Shown: positions 55,296-64,000 of the stretch, in pieces | Numbering within the stretch: position 1 is the stretch's first letter | How the letters are laid out: every line of letters starts with the position of its first letter | Source: Aureibaculum algae | GTDB taxonomy: Bacteria; Bacteroidota; Bacteroidia; Flavobacteriales; Flavobacteriaceae | Direction: 5' to 3' | NCBI RefSeq assembly: GCF_006065315.1 | Contig: NZ_CP040749.1 | Coordinates: 2,990,501-3,054,500, forward strand | DNA: 64,000 nucleotides | Notes under the pieces: model-generated | Database searches by the model: none | Told to the model about the DNA's origin: nothing | What the model saw: only the letters and a program-made list of their open reading frames with translations | Made by a program: the position numbers and the translations under genes

Positions 55296-55307
55296 AACAA
55301 ATTATTT

Positions 55308-55622
55308 ATGTATTCAACAATTTTATTACAAGCCGGAGGTGGCGGAATGGGGAATTTTATATTAATTCCTGCAATGTTATTGGTTATTTATCTTTTTATG
55401 ATAAGACCACAAATGAAAAGAGCAAAAAATGAGAAAAAATTTCAAGCAGAAATAAAAAAAGGTGCAAAAGTGATAACCACAAGTGGTATTCATGGTAAAA
55501 TTGTAGATTTAACTGATGATGCTGTTGTGATTGAAACTGGAGCCGGTAAAATTAAATTTGAACGTTCTGCAATATCAATGGAATTAAGTAAAAAATATTT
55601 AAGCCCTGTGGTTAAAAAATAA
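55308..55622 (+). CDS. yajC: Preprotein translocase accessory subunit YajC
   Basis: 104 residues. One N-terminal membrane helix (FILIPAMLLVIYLFMI, about 17-32), then RPQMKRAKNEKKFQAEIKKG and KVITTSGIHGKIVDLTDD typical of YajC, which associates with SecDF. It starts 12 bases after the DUF1573 gene. Confidence 0.95.
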   Translation: MYSTILLQAGGGGMGNFILIPAMLLVIYLFMIRPQMKRAKNEKKFQAEIKKGAKVITTSGIHGKIVDLTDDAVVIETGAGKIKFERSAISMELSKKYLSPVVKK

Positions 55623-55695
55623 TTTTATTTTAAAATAGTTAGAAGTGAGTTTTATTCTGGTAAAACTCACTTTTTTTGTTTACTTTTAAAAGATA

Positions 55696-56667
55696 ATGAA
55701 GGTCAAAAAATATAAATCAAACAGTAAAATTAAAGCCACTAAAAAAACCAAAATGATTTTGGGATTTTTAGTTTTATCTTTTTTGTTTTGGGTATTGATT
55801 AAACTATCAAAAGAATACATAGATGTGGTGCCGGTTAATGTAGAATACATAAACCTACCCAAAGGTAAAATGCTTCAAAAAGAGCCTCAAAAAACCGTAC
55901 AGCTTACCTTAAAAACATTTGGTTTTGATCTTGTTAAATATCATCTCTTTAAAAGAAAAGTAACCGTAGACTTACAATCAATAAAACCAAAAAATTCAAG
56001 CCTATATTATCAACCCTCTGCAAACTTATTGACTGAAATACAAAGTCAATTAGTATCTGATGTAGAAATTTATTCCATTAAACCAGATACTTTGTTTTAT
56101 AATATCGGACAAGCGATAACAAAAACTGTTCCTATTGAAACCAATCTAGAAATAGATTATAAATCTGGTTATAATTTATTTGGAAATTTAAAAATTGAGC
56201 CAAATGAAGTCACAATTTCTGGTCCAGAACTCCTAGTAGATTCTATTCTAAAAGTTGTAACACAGAAGAAAACATTAGCTGATGTAAATTCTAATTTTGA
56301 ACTTACCATTCCGATACTCAAACTAGAAAATAACTCCAAGATAACCTACTCTACAAATGAAATAAAAGTTAGTGGTGTAGTTGATAAATTTACCGAAGCT
56401 AAATTTACCATACCGGTTCTTGTTAATAATTTACCAAAAAATTATAGCATCAGCACATTTCCAGATAACGTTGAAATTATTTTTCAAGTAGGGATTTCTG
56501 ATTATAATAAAATCAATAAAAATGATTTTAAAGTAAGTTGCGATTATGAACGCTCTGTAAAAGATGGACTCAGCTATTTAATTCCTAAAGTTGTATTAAA
56601 ACCCTCTTATGTTTCTGATATTAGAATAGTACCAAATCAAATAGATTATTTAATTAAAAATGATTAA
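55696..56667 (+). CDS. YbbR-like protein
   Basis: 323 residues. One membrane helix near the N-terminus (about 22-40), then YbbR-type repeats of beta strands in the periplasm (e.g. VDVVPVNVEYINLPKGK and EPNEVTISGPELLVDSI). In Bacillus the YbbR protein CdaR regulates the cyclic-di-AMP cyclase; no such cyclase gene is adjacent here, so the role is open. It overlaps coaE by 8 bases. Confidence 0.88.
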   Translation: MKVKKYKSNSKIKATKKTKMILGFLVLSFLFWVLIKLSKEYIDVVPVNVEYINLPKGKMLQKEPQKTVQLTLKTFGFDLVKYHLFKRKVTVDLQSIKPKNSSLYYQPSANLLTEIQSQLVSDVEIYSIKPDTLFYNIGQAITKTVPIETNLEIDYKSGYNLFGNLKIEPNEVTISGPELLVDSILKVVTQKKTLADVNSNFELTIPILKLENNSKITYSTNEIKVSGVVDKFTEAKFTIPVLVNNLPKNYSISTFPDNVEIIFQVGISDYNKINKNDFKVSCDYERSVKDGLSYLIPKVVLKPSYVSDIRIVPNQIDYLIKND

Positions 56668-57250
56668 AGTAGGCTTAACAGGTGGCATAGGTAGTGGTAA
56701 AACAACAGTGGTTAATTTCTTTAAGGAACTAGGTGTACCCGTTTACATTGCTGATTTAGAAGCAAAAAAATTAATGAACACTTCTAAAAGTATTCAAAAA
56801 AACTTAATCAAAGTTTTTGGACCTCAAGCCTATGTAAATGGGAAGTTAAACAGGCCCTACTTAGCTCATCAAGTTTTTAATGATGAAGAAAAATTAAAAG
56901 CAATCAATAGTATTGTACACCCGAAAGTTGCTAAACATTTTTCTAAATGGCTACAACAACAAAATGCTCCGTATTGCATACAAGAAAATGCAATTATTTT
57001 TGAAAATAATAAAGCCGCTGATTTTGATTTTATAATTTCAGTTACTGCCCCTAAAGACATCAGAATAGAAAGAGTCTTAAAAAGAGACTCCACATCTAAA
57101 TCAGAAATTATGGCTAGAATTAATAATCAATGGGATCAAGCCAAAAAAAATGAGTTAGCCAATTTCATTATTGAAAACACTACGTTAACTGACACGAAAA
57201 AGCAAGTTAAAAAAATACATGAAATATTACTTAAAGCGGCTTCTGATTAG
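56660..57250 (+). CDS. coaE: Dephospho-CoA kinase
   Basis: 196 residues, last step of CoA synthesis. P-loop GLTGGIGSGKTTV at residues 5-17, IADLEAKKLM, NSIVHPKVAKHF and ENAIIFENNKAADFD. Its start overlaps the ybbR-like stop by 8 bases, so they are coupled. Confidence 0.95.
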   Translation: MIKVGLTGGIGSGKTTVVNFFKELGVPVYIADLEAKKLMNTSKSIQKNLIKVFGPQAYVNGKLNRPYLAHQVFNDEEKLKAINSIVHPKVAKHFSKWLQQQNAPYCIQENAIIFENNKAADFDFIISVTAPKDIRIERVLKRDSTSKSEIMARINNQWDQAKKNELANFIIENTTLTDTKKQVKKIHEILLKAASD

Positions 57251-57344
57251 TGTATTTCTTAAAAAACTGTTAAATTATTATTCTTTTTGTTAATCTTAGT
57301 TAAATCAATACTAAAGATTAAATACTTAAGTTAAATTTGTTTGA

Positions 57345-58916
57345 ATGAGTAAACGTGTATTTGTACTCCTAATTATATTAATGAGTATTGCCTTAATAGG
57401 TATAATTTCAGTTCAAATTTATTGGATTAAAAGTTCTGTTGACATACGTGAAAAGCAATTTGAAAATGATGTTAAATTTGTTTTGTCAAAAGTATCTGAA
57501 AACATTCAAGAAAGAGAAATTAGCGATTATTATAGAGAATATAAAACTGTAATTGATAGTGCAACTAGATCTGATGGTGAATTAATTAAAAAAGATTTCT
57601 ATTTTTCGAAAATTGATACAGTGACCAATGAAATATTTTCATTTAGACAAAGTGTTCTCGAAAATAGTTTTAAAACCGACATACCTTTATTCGAAAATGA
57701 TTCTTTAATCTTTAAAGATATACTTTCGGAAGAAGTACAAGAAGTAAGTTCTTTTAATGATTTTTTCCAAAGCGACATAAATGATGTTACACCTACTGAA
57801 CGTATTTATAATGTGGCTCGAGATAGTAGATTGATAGCTTTAAATTTTGAAAATAATTTTAAAAAAATTGCAGCACAGAAACCTATTTATGATAGAATTG
57901 GCACCAATGAAATCTCTTTAAATCTAGAAAACGAGTTACGAGACAGGGGTGTTGATATCAAATTTAACTTTGGGGTTTTTGGTGATGGTTTAGCCACAAA
58001 AGTAAAATCATCTAAGTTTAAAAACATTGAAGGTAAAAGTTATAGCGTTCCTTTATTTATTGATGATGATGGTAATAGTAATTATGAATTACGGGTAACA
58101 TTCCCTTCAAAAAACGAATATATTTTTGCTTCAATTACTAATATATTGATATTGGCAGCTATTTTTATATTGGTGATTATGTTGGCTTTTGGAAGTGCTA
58201 TTTATCAATTAATTAAACAAAAACAGATATCGGAAATAAAGACCGATTTTATAAATAATATGACGCATGAGTTTAAAACACCAATTGCGACTATCAATTT
58301 AGCATTGGATGCTATTAAAAATCCGAAAATAATTGGTGATAAAGATAAAGTATTGAGATATACCGAAATGATTCGTCAAGAGAACAAAAGAATGCATGGT
58401 CAGGTAGAAAATGTGTTACGAATTTCGAGATTAGAAAAAAATCAATTAGATATTTCGCAAGGAGTAAATGATTTACACGACATAATAGAAGATGCTATTA
58501 CTCATGTACAATTAATAATAGACGATAAAGGTGGTTATATTAATTTGCATTTAGAAGCTTTACAAAGCGAAGTGATGATTAATAAATTTCATTTTACGAG
58601 TGTAATAACTAATATTTTAGATAACGCAATTAAGTACACTAATGAACCACCAAAAATTGACATTTATACAGAAAATGCAGGTAATTATGTAATCTTACAT
58701 GTTAAAGACCAAGGAATTGGAATGAATAAAAATGTTCAAAAACATGTATTTGATAAATTTTATAGAGAACAAAAAGTTAATATTCACGACGTTAAAGGAC
58801 ATGGTTTAGGCCTGTCATACGTAAAAAAAATAGTTGAACACCACCATGGTAATGTTTATGTAGAAAGTGAAAAAGGAAAAGGAAGCACATTTACAATAAA
58901 ATTACCGTTAATTTAA
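57345..58916 (+). CDS. Sensor histidine kinase (two-helix)
   Basis: 523 residues: helix (about 7-28), periplasmic sensor (about 30-260), second helix (about 262-285), HisKA with phosphoacceptor His in NMTHEFKTPIATIN, HATPase with DNAIKYTNEPP, KDQGIGMNKN and GHGLGLSYVKKIVEHHHG. No HAMP domain is obvious. It resembles RprX-type kinases of Bacteroidota. The regulator follows after 5 bases. A TAAATTTG at 57332-57339 directly before the ATG could be a promoter, leaving almost no leader; I give this low weight. Confidence 0.93.
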   Translation: MSKRVFVLLIILMSIALIGIISVQIYWIKSSVDIREKQFENDVKFVLSKVSENIQEREISDYYREYKTVIDSATRSDGELIKKDFYFSKIDTVTNEIFSFRQSVLENSFKTDIPLFENDSLIFKDILSEEVQEVSSFNDFFQSDINDVTPTERIYNVARDSRLIALNFENNFKKIAAQKPIYDRIGTNEISLNLENELRDRGVDIKFNFGVFGDGLATKVKSSKFKNIEGKSYSVPLFIDDDGNSNYELRVTFPSKNEYIFASITNILILAAIFILVIMLAFGSAIYQLIKQKQISEIKTDFINNMTHEFKTPIATINLALDAIKNPKIIGDKDKVLRYTEMIRQENKRMHGQVENVLRISRLEKNQLDISQGVNDLHDIIEDAITHVQLIIDDKGGYINLHLEALQSEVMINKFHFTSVITNILDNAIKYTNEPPKIDIYTENAGNYVILHVKDQGIGMNKNVQKHVFDKFYREQKVNIHDVKGHGLGLSYVKKIVEHHHGNVYVESEKGKGSTFTIKLPLI

Positions 58917-58921
58917 AAATT

Positions 58922-59626
58922 ATGGCAAATAAAAAAATATTATTAGTTGAAGATGACCCAAACTTTGGTACCGTTTTAAAAGACTACCTAATGTTAAATG
59001 ATTACTCCGTTACCCATGCAAAAGATGGTTTAGAAGGTTTAATTATGTTTAAAAATGATGAATTTGATCTTTGTATTTTAGATGTGATGATGCCAAGAAA
59101 AGACGGCTTCTCATTAGCAAAGGATATAAGAACAACAAATACGGATGTTCCCATTGTTTTCCTAACTGCGAAAACTATGAAAGAAGATGTTTTAAAAGGA
59201 TACGAATCTGGTGCTGATGATTATTTGAATAAACCATTTGATTCAGAAGTGCTATTACATAAGATCAAAGCGATTTTACAGCGTAAAGAAATTGACATGA
59301 GTGCTGATGATGAAAAACATGAATTTCAGATTGGCAAGTTTTTCTTAAACTCTAAATTAAGACATTTATCTTACGATGGAGGTGAAATACGAAAACTATC
59401 TCCTAAAGAAAATAAACTTTTAAAAATGTTAGCTATACATGTAAATGATTTAATGCCAAGAGAATTAGCATTGACTAAAATTTGGAGAGATGATAACTAC
59501 TTTACTTCAAGAAGTATGGATGTTTATATTGCAAAACTTCGTAAGTATTTAAAACCAGATCCTTCGGTTGAAATTGTAAATATTCATGGAGAAGGTTTTC
59601 GACTAATAGTTGGAGACGCTCAATAA
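58922..59626 (+). CDS. OmpR-family response regulator
   Basis: 234 residues. Receiver with ILLVEDDPNFG, phosphoacceptor D54 in CILDVMMPRKDG and the conserved Lys in LNKPFD, then a winged-helix DNA-binding domain (about 135-230; LSPKENKLLKMLAIHVND, VYIAKLRKYL, GEGFRLIV). Resembles RprY. It pairs with the kinase 5 bases upstream. Target genes unknown. Confidence 0.94.
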   Translation: MANKKILLVEDDPNFGTVLKDYLMLNDYSVTHAKDGLEGLIMFKNDEFDLCILDVMMPRKDGFSLAKDIRTTNTDVPIVFLTAKTMKEDVLKGYESGADDYLNKPFDSEVLLHKIKAILQRKEIDMSADDEKHEFQIGKFFLNSKLRHLSYDGGEIRKLSPKENKLLKMLAIHVNDLMPRELALTKIWRDDNYFTSRSMDVYIAKLRKYLKPDPSVEIVNIHGEGFRLIVGDAQ

Positions 59627-59628
59627 CT

Positions 59629-59670
59629 AAAAGAAAAAGACTATCATATTAATGATAGTCTTTTTCTTTT
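59629..59670. terminator. Bidirectional terminator
   Basis: AAAAGAAAAAGACTATCAT (59629-59647), loop ATTA, reverse complement (59652-59670), perfect stem with A-run/T-run sides. It serves the regulator (+) and the convergent small gene (-). Confidence 0.85.
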
Positions 59671-59692
59671 AAATTAAATACGAATATATTTT

Positions 59693-60016
59693 TTAGCCTT
59701 CTTCAGACTCAATACCCATAACTTTACCTTTTTCGCTTACAAGTAATATATATGGAAAGTTTTTTCGCTCTATTTTGAATCTGTAAATTTTGTCTGATTT
59801 ACTGTTTGATGATTTCAATTTATAGCTTACATCCTTAGAAATTTTATAGCCTGAATAACTTTTTAATGTCTCTTTTACACTGTCGGGTACTTCAAGCATT
59901 TGAACTTTAAATACTTTCTCTTCTTGTTTATCCGCAACCGTAGACTGAGCATTCATGTTTTGAAGTCCAACATAACCTAAACAAAGTAACACTGCAATAA
60001 TTCTTATATTTTTCAT
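59693..60016 (-). CDS. Small secreted protein
   Basis: 107 residues: signal peptide to about residue 24 (ends MNAQ), then a basic domain with VPDSVKETLKSYSGYKISKD and YILLVSEKGKVMGIESE that resembles a PepSY-like or inhibitor-like small fold. Function unknown. It lies 22 bases after the PorP/SprF gene on the same strand and may be part of the adhesin unit. Confidence 0.72.
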   Translation of the reverse strand: MKNIRIIAVLLCLGYVGLQNMNAQSTVADKQEEKVFKVQMLEVPDSVKETLKSYSGYKISKDVSYKLKSSNSKSDKIYRFKIERKNFPYILLVSEKGKVMGIESEEG

Positions 60017-60037
60017 TTTATTTTTTTTAAAATTTAA

Positions 60038-61003
60038 TTATTTTCTTGAACTCCAACTTGTATTATATCTACCTCCATCAAAATCATATCCTAACACTAA
60101 TAATGGTGTTCCATAAGATCCAAATTGTATAGATTCGTTAATATTAAATTGGTACCCTAGACCTAAATACATTTTATCTTTTTTTAATCCTAACAATGGG
60201 GAAACTGATAAGGGCTTAAAACCTTGATCATTTAAGAACCTTGTATTAATACCTGCCCAATAATATCCATCATCTGTTAATTTTCTAGCTTTAAAGTTAA
60301 TATCAGAAACCGAACGTCCATCACCCTCAAAATATTTGAAAAATAAAGAAGGTTCATATTCATATTCGTCGTTATCACTTAAAAATGTATAACCGGTAAA
60401 TAAATAATAATTTCTTAATTTAACTGGTTCTGAATTATCAAATATTTTTGTAGCTTTATTTAGTATATTAGATGCATTAGCACCTACAAAATAATTTTTA
60501 ATTCTATATAAAGCTCCTACTTCAAAATTATGGTTTGACGTTGATTCACTTGCTCCAACATGCGGATCATTATTTCCTGTACCCGTACCATCATCAAATT
60601 TATCTGTATCAATTTTAAAATGATTGAATTTATAAGAAAGTCCAAATGACAAATATTCATCATCGGCTTCAGATAAAATTAAATGATAAGCGTAAGACAG
60701 CTGAGCTCCCATTTGCTTGGTATTACCATTTCGGTCATTATATAATATAACCCCTACACCTGTATTCTCACTTATTCTTGTATCATATGATAACTGTTGA
60801 GTTAAAGGTGCGTTTTCCACGCCTAACCATTGAGCTACACCGCTTAAACGTAGTTTATGCACATCATCAATACCTGCATAAGCTGGAGAAATAACAAAGG
60901 TATTCTCTACTAAGTATTGCGAATAGGGTGATAATTTTAATTCTTGTGAATTTGCCATAATAGTAAAGGCAAATAACATTACGGTATAAATATATTTTTT
61001 CAT
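60038..61003 (-). CDS. T9SS PorP/SprF-family membrane protein
   Basis: 321 residues, signal peptide (MKKYIYTVMLFAFTIMANSQ), then an outer-membrane barrel with SPYSQYLVENTFVISPAYAGID and an ending GYDFDGGRYNTSWSSRK (the PorP/SprF C-terminus). SprF-type proteins assist secretion and attachment of the cognate gliding adhesin; the adhesin gene lies 21 bases upstream. Confidence 0.93.
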   Translation of the reverse strand: MKKYIYTVMLFAFTIMANSQELKLSPYSQYLVENTFVISPAYAGIDDVHKLRLSGVAQWLGVENAPLTQQLSYDTRISENTGVGVILYNDRNGNTKQMGAQLSYAYHLILSEADDEYLSFGLSYKFNHFKIDTDKFDDGTGTGNNDPHVGASESTSNHNFEVGALYRIKNYFVGANASNILNKATKIFDNSEPVKLRNYYLFTGYTFLSDNDEYEYEPSLFFKYFEGDGRSVSDINFKARKLTDDGYYWAGINTRFLNDQGFKPLSVSPLLGLKKDKMYLGLGYQFNINESIQFGSYGTPLLVLGYDFDGGRYNTSWSSRK

Positions 61004-61024
61004 TGGGTTGAATAGTTTTTAATG

Positions 61025-64000
61025 TTATCTATATAAGGTAAAGTTGCCTTTAAACTCTCTTTTGTCATTTGCCGCATTAAGTTTAATGATATACCAATAG
61101 TCACCCGATGGTAATAATTTACCTTTATAAACGCCATTCCATGACTGTTGAATTCCTTTATACTCCTGAATTAATCGTTGGTATCTATCAAATATCTTTA
61201 CCGTTATATTCGGATATATTGCAATGTTTCTAGGATACCATGTATCATTTATACCATCACCATCCGGTGTAAAGAAGTTTGGAATTTCAATATCTTTTAC
61301 CTCAATAATTTCCGATACAACACACCCTTTATTATCTTTTACATAGAAAGTGTAAAAACCAGCTCCAGATACTGTAAATACATTAACACTTCCAAAGTCT
61401 TCATCTTTAACCTCTGGTGATATTAATTTATCAGTATTCTTAAGCATTGCATATTGATATTCAGGCTCACCGTTTGTCGCATTAACAACATATTCAACTA
61501 AAGAATTTGCTGAGTTGTCTACATTAAAACTCACAGGCGTATATGCTTCAACAAGAACTACAACAGGCTCATCAGTACAACCAGTACTTGTGTTTCTAAC
61601 TCTAACTGTATGCTCACCATTTGCTACATCTTCAAAAATATTTGATGTTTGATATGAACCACCATCTAAACTGAATTCAACTTCATTTTCGTATTCCGTT
61701 GCTACAGCTGTTATAATTTGATTTTCAGAACCTTCACATTTAAATCCTGCGTCAGCAGTAAATTCTAAAAATGTTAATTGACTTAAAGTAACTGACTCCG
61801 TAGTTTCACAAGTATTTACACCTTTTACTTTACGTATTATAATTTCGTAATCTCCAGCAACCAATCCACTAAATAAAGAGGACGCTTGATAAGTTGTTCC
61901 TCCATCAATACTATAGGATAATGCATTACCTGATGTGTTCTGACTTACATTAATGTTAATAGAACCATCACTACCTCCATAACATAATACATCTTGTTTT
62001 TCAACAGTGTATTCAATTTCTGGATCAAAATCAATGTTAGCAACAGTTGTTGTTGTACAACCATTCGCATCTTTTACTGTGATCGTATGATCTCCTTCTG
62101 TAGAAACTTCGAAAATGTTAGAATCTTGATAACTTGTACCATTATTGATACTATATTGATACGGTGGCGTACCTCCTGTTCCCGTAGCATCTATTCTTCC
62201 GCTTAGGGCATTACCATTACACGGCATAATATTATCTAAAACACTATTCGTAGCTTGTAATAAAGTTGGTTCACCAATGGTAAAGTTGAATACATCAAAA
62301 CAACCATCAGTGTTCGTAACTTTAACTGAATAGTCTCCAATATCTAATCCTGTAAAATCAAATGATTTCGCTGCTGTAGGCCCTTCCGTTGCAATAACAC
62401 TACCAGCTTGTGATAATTCATAAGTAAAAGTAGCTGCATCATCAGTTATAGTAACATTAACCTTACCATCTTCACTATCCTTACATAAGGCATCAGAAGG
62501 AGTGAATGCAACATCTAAACCAAGAACTGTTATTGTTCGAGTAGTTATCGTACAACCTATTTTTGTTTGTGTAACAGTATAAACACCAGGTCCATTAATT
62601 GAAATCGTTTGACCGGTACCTAAATCATTACCATTCTGGTCTACCCATTCATAAACATTATAACCATCATGACCAGAAATTGTTAACGTATTATTACAAT
62701 ACTCTTCAGTACTATCAAATTGACAAGAACTAGTATCTACATATAAATCCATAGAACCAACATTTGGCAATCCACAGCCATTAACTCCTATTAAACCTGG
62801 TTGATCTGAAACATTTTCACCAGAAGTTACCCCTCCATATGATGAGCTGATTGTATTTTGTAATAAATTAGTACATGCATCTGTATAATCAAAACAATTA
62901 TCAGAAGCAGTTACTTGATATCTTATATTATATGAATCTGAAGCACTATTTCTTAAGACTAGTGTATCATCAATAGTAAACGTTATTTGTCTGGTAGCAG
63001 CATTAAATGTATGTGTAATTAAACCAGCGGCCAATGGTGTGCCTGATGCATCTAAAAATTCAAATGTAGTATCATCTAAAGTTACATTTAGAGGTAACGT
63101 GTTAGTCACCACCGTGCTTGTAGCATCATCAGTACCAATATTTTTAAAATTAACATTATACCAAACTGTTTCACCTAGTTGTACTGGTGAATTATAGGTT
63201 ATTGGATTGTTAGAAGTATCTTCAACACTAGTTAGTACTTGTAATACAGGCTCAATTATATTTATTGAAAAAGTATTTAAAAAAGTAAAGATATGATCTC
63301 CACCTACATTATTTGTTACCCGTACAGTTGCTCCAGTTTCACCATTTCCAATTAGCACATTACCCCCATTTAATGGTGTGAAATCTAATATTTTCTGATC
63401 CCATCCTAACGTGTTAGAACTATTTAAATTTCTATCGGTGTCTACAACTCCATCATGAGTAATATTACTACTGAAAAAATTATTGATATCATTTGCATCA
63501 TCATATAATGAAGTAAAACTAGTTTTTCCATCTGCCTTAAACTGCATATGATCACCATACAAACCTAAATCTCCTTCTAAGGCTGCAACCCCCACTTTAC
63601 CCTCAACAGGACCTGATGGTGGAGTTGTAAAACCTGAATAACTAAAATCAACTACGTTGTTTGGTGAATTTCTAACCGCAGACATACCATCAAACGTACT
63701 GATGTACTTTCGTGGCTCAGATGGATCTTCATATACAATAACTAAAGACCAACCTGCGGCATTATTTGTACCAACATTTGTACTTAAGTCAGCTACATAG
63801 TAATCTCCATTAGGGTTGGTAATAGAAGTTACAATACTTGTAACATCTTTATAGAACACTAAATCTAAATCTTCTCTTTTAGAGACGTCTGTTATATCGG
63901 CTGTTATTAGCTGATAGGCACCTCCAGGTATTTTAAATTTAACTTCATTAGGAGCCGGAGTTGAAGGAGCTCCCACTGCACCCCAATATAAACCAGCATA
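61025..64000 (-). CDS. Gliding-motility-type adhesin with type B T9SS sorting domain, N-terminus cut
   Basis: About 992 codons are visible; the frame is open to the window's end (YAGLYWGAVGAP precedes an internal GTG at 63976), so the gene is longer. Order: an N-terminal adhesin head with a DUF11-like segment (QLGETVWYNVNFKNIGTDDA), several SprB-type repeats (about 480-850; GTPPYQYSINNGTSY and SYSIDGGTTYQASSLFSGL), then the gliding-motility C-terminal domain IPNFFTPDGDGINDTW ending FKGNFTLYR. It is a surface adhesin exported by T9SS with its PorP/SprF partner next door. Confidence 0.92.
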   Translation of the reverse strand, partial: YAGLYWGAVGAPSTPAPNEVKFKIPGGAYQLITADITDVSKREDLDLVFYKDVTSIVTSITNPNGDYYVADLSTNVGTNNAAGWSLVIVYEDPSEPRKYISTFDGMSAVRNSPNNVVDFSYSGFTTPPSGPVEGKVGVAALEGDLGLYGDHMQFKADGKTSFTSLYDDANDINNFFSSNITHDGVVDTDRNLNSSNTLGWDQKILDFTPLNGGNVLIGNGETGATVRVTNNVGGDHIFTFLNTFSINIIEPVLQVLTSVEDTSNNPITYNSPVQLGETVWYNVNFKNIGTDDATSTVVTNTLPLNVTLDDTTFEFLDASGTPLAAGLITHTFNAATRQITFTIDDTLVLRNSASDSYNIRYQVTASDNCFDYTDACTNLLQNTISSSYGGVTSGENVSDQPGLIGVNGCGLPNVGSMDLYVDTSSCQFDSTEEYCNNTLTISGHDGYNVYEWVDQNGNDLGTGQTISINGPGVYTVTQTKIGCTITTRTITVLGLDVAFTPSDALCKDSEDGKVNVTITDDAATFTYELSQAGSVIATEGPTAAKSFDFTGLDIGDYSVKVTNTDGCFDVFNFTIGEPTLLQATNSVLDNIMPCNGNALSGRIDATGTGGTPPYQYSINNGTSYQDSNIFEVSTEGDHTITVKDANGCTTTTVANIDFDPEIEYTVEKQDVLCYGGSDGSININVSQNTSGNALSYSIDGGTTYQASSLFSGLVAGDYEIIIRKVKGVNTCETTESVTLSQLTFLEFTADAGFKCEGSENQIITAVATEYENEVEFSLDGGSYQTSNIFEDVANGEHTVRVRNTSTGCTDEPVVVLVEAYTPVSFNVDNSANSLVEYVVNATNGEPEYQYAMLKNTDKLISPEVKDEDFGSVNVFTVSGAGFYTFYVKDNKGCVVSEIIEVKDIEIPNFFTPDGDGINDTWYPRNIAIYPNITVKIFDRYQRLIQEYKGIQQSWNGVYKGKLLPSGDYWYIIKLNAANDKREFKGNFTLYR

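Noticed and set aside
61600-62200. Tandem DNA repeats in the adhesin gene
   Set aside because: The repeats are at protein level (SprB-like modules) and too diverged to be DNA repeats or CRISPR.

Overview
The window is AT-rich chromosomal DNA from a member of the Bacteroidota, almost certainly a marine or environmental Flavobacteriaceae. Evidence: a PorX-type regulator, a PorP/SprF protein and proteins with type IX secretion (T9SS) sorting domains; many lipoproteins and families largely confined to the phylum (DUF4270, DUF4907, DUF3276/PUR, 2TM); HisB as a phosphatase-dehydratase fusion and ThrA as an aspartokinase-homoserine dehydrogenase fusion; and promoters of the TTG-N19-21-TAnnTTTG type. 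I see no rRNA, tRNA, CRISPR array, prophage or insertion sequence. It reads as core genome with some accessory surface genes.

Layout. 1-4.1 kb: 3' end of porX, serine synthesis (serC-serA), and a YggS-type PLP protein. 4.1-10.1 kb: a LytS-type kinase/LytTR regulator pair followed by DUF4907 and Kelch proteins, with a divergent DUF4270 lipoprotein and outer-membrane barrel. 10.3-18.7 kb: PepSY membrane protein, T9SS-secreted jelly-roll protein, holA, HSDR_N nuclease-like protein, glycosyltransferase, DUF58 protein and a sulfatase. 18.8-24.5 kb: a minus-strand histidine operon (hisG, GNAT, hisD, hisC, hisB, hisH) behind a complete attenuator with a 17-residue histidine-rich leader peptide that no gene caller would report. 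24.5-32.5 kb: patatin, Ycf48-like lipoprotein, pepT, lysA, small barrel, VOC protein and an X-Pro-type aminopeptidase.

32.6-36.2 kb: thrA-thrB behind a consensus promoter and a threonine-rich leader reading frame. 36.2-39.4 kb: a second LytTR system whose kinase carries a C-terminal 2TM domain, with three free-standing 2TM proteins between kinase and regulator. 39.5-51.1 kb: TPR/DUF2141 protein, S41 peptidase, YceI, a hexapeptide-repeat transferase, a TonB-dependent receptor, and an M14 carboxypeptidase gene split by a one-base frameshift in a C5 run. 51.1-59.6 kb: a 45-residue small membrane protein, DUF3276, an ABC exporter, then the housekeeping series nusB-DUF1573-yajC-ybbR-coaE and an OmpR-type two-component system. 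59.7-64 kb: a small secreted protein, PorP/SprF, and a large gliding-motility-type adhesin running off the window.

Functional links. Three amino-acid pathways (Ser, His, Asp family) are only partly encoded here: hisA/F/IE and thrC are not next to their usual partners. The his and thr units show leader-peptide control. T9SS components occur at both edges (porX; PorP/SprF plus a type B cargo) and one type A cargo lies in between. The most rewarding non-coding finds are the his attenuator and the thr leader; the most interesting protein set is the 2TM/LytTR cassette.
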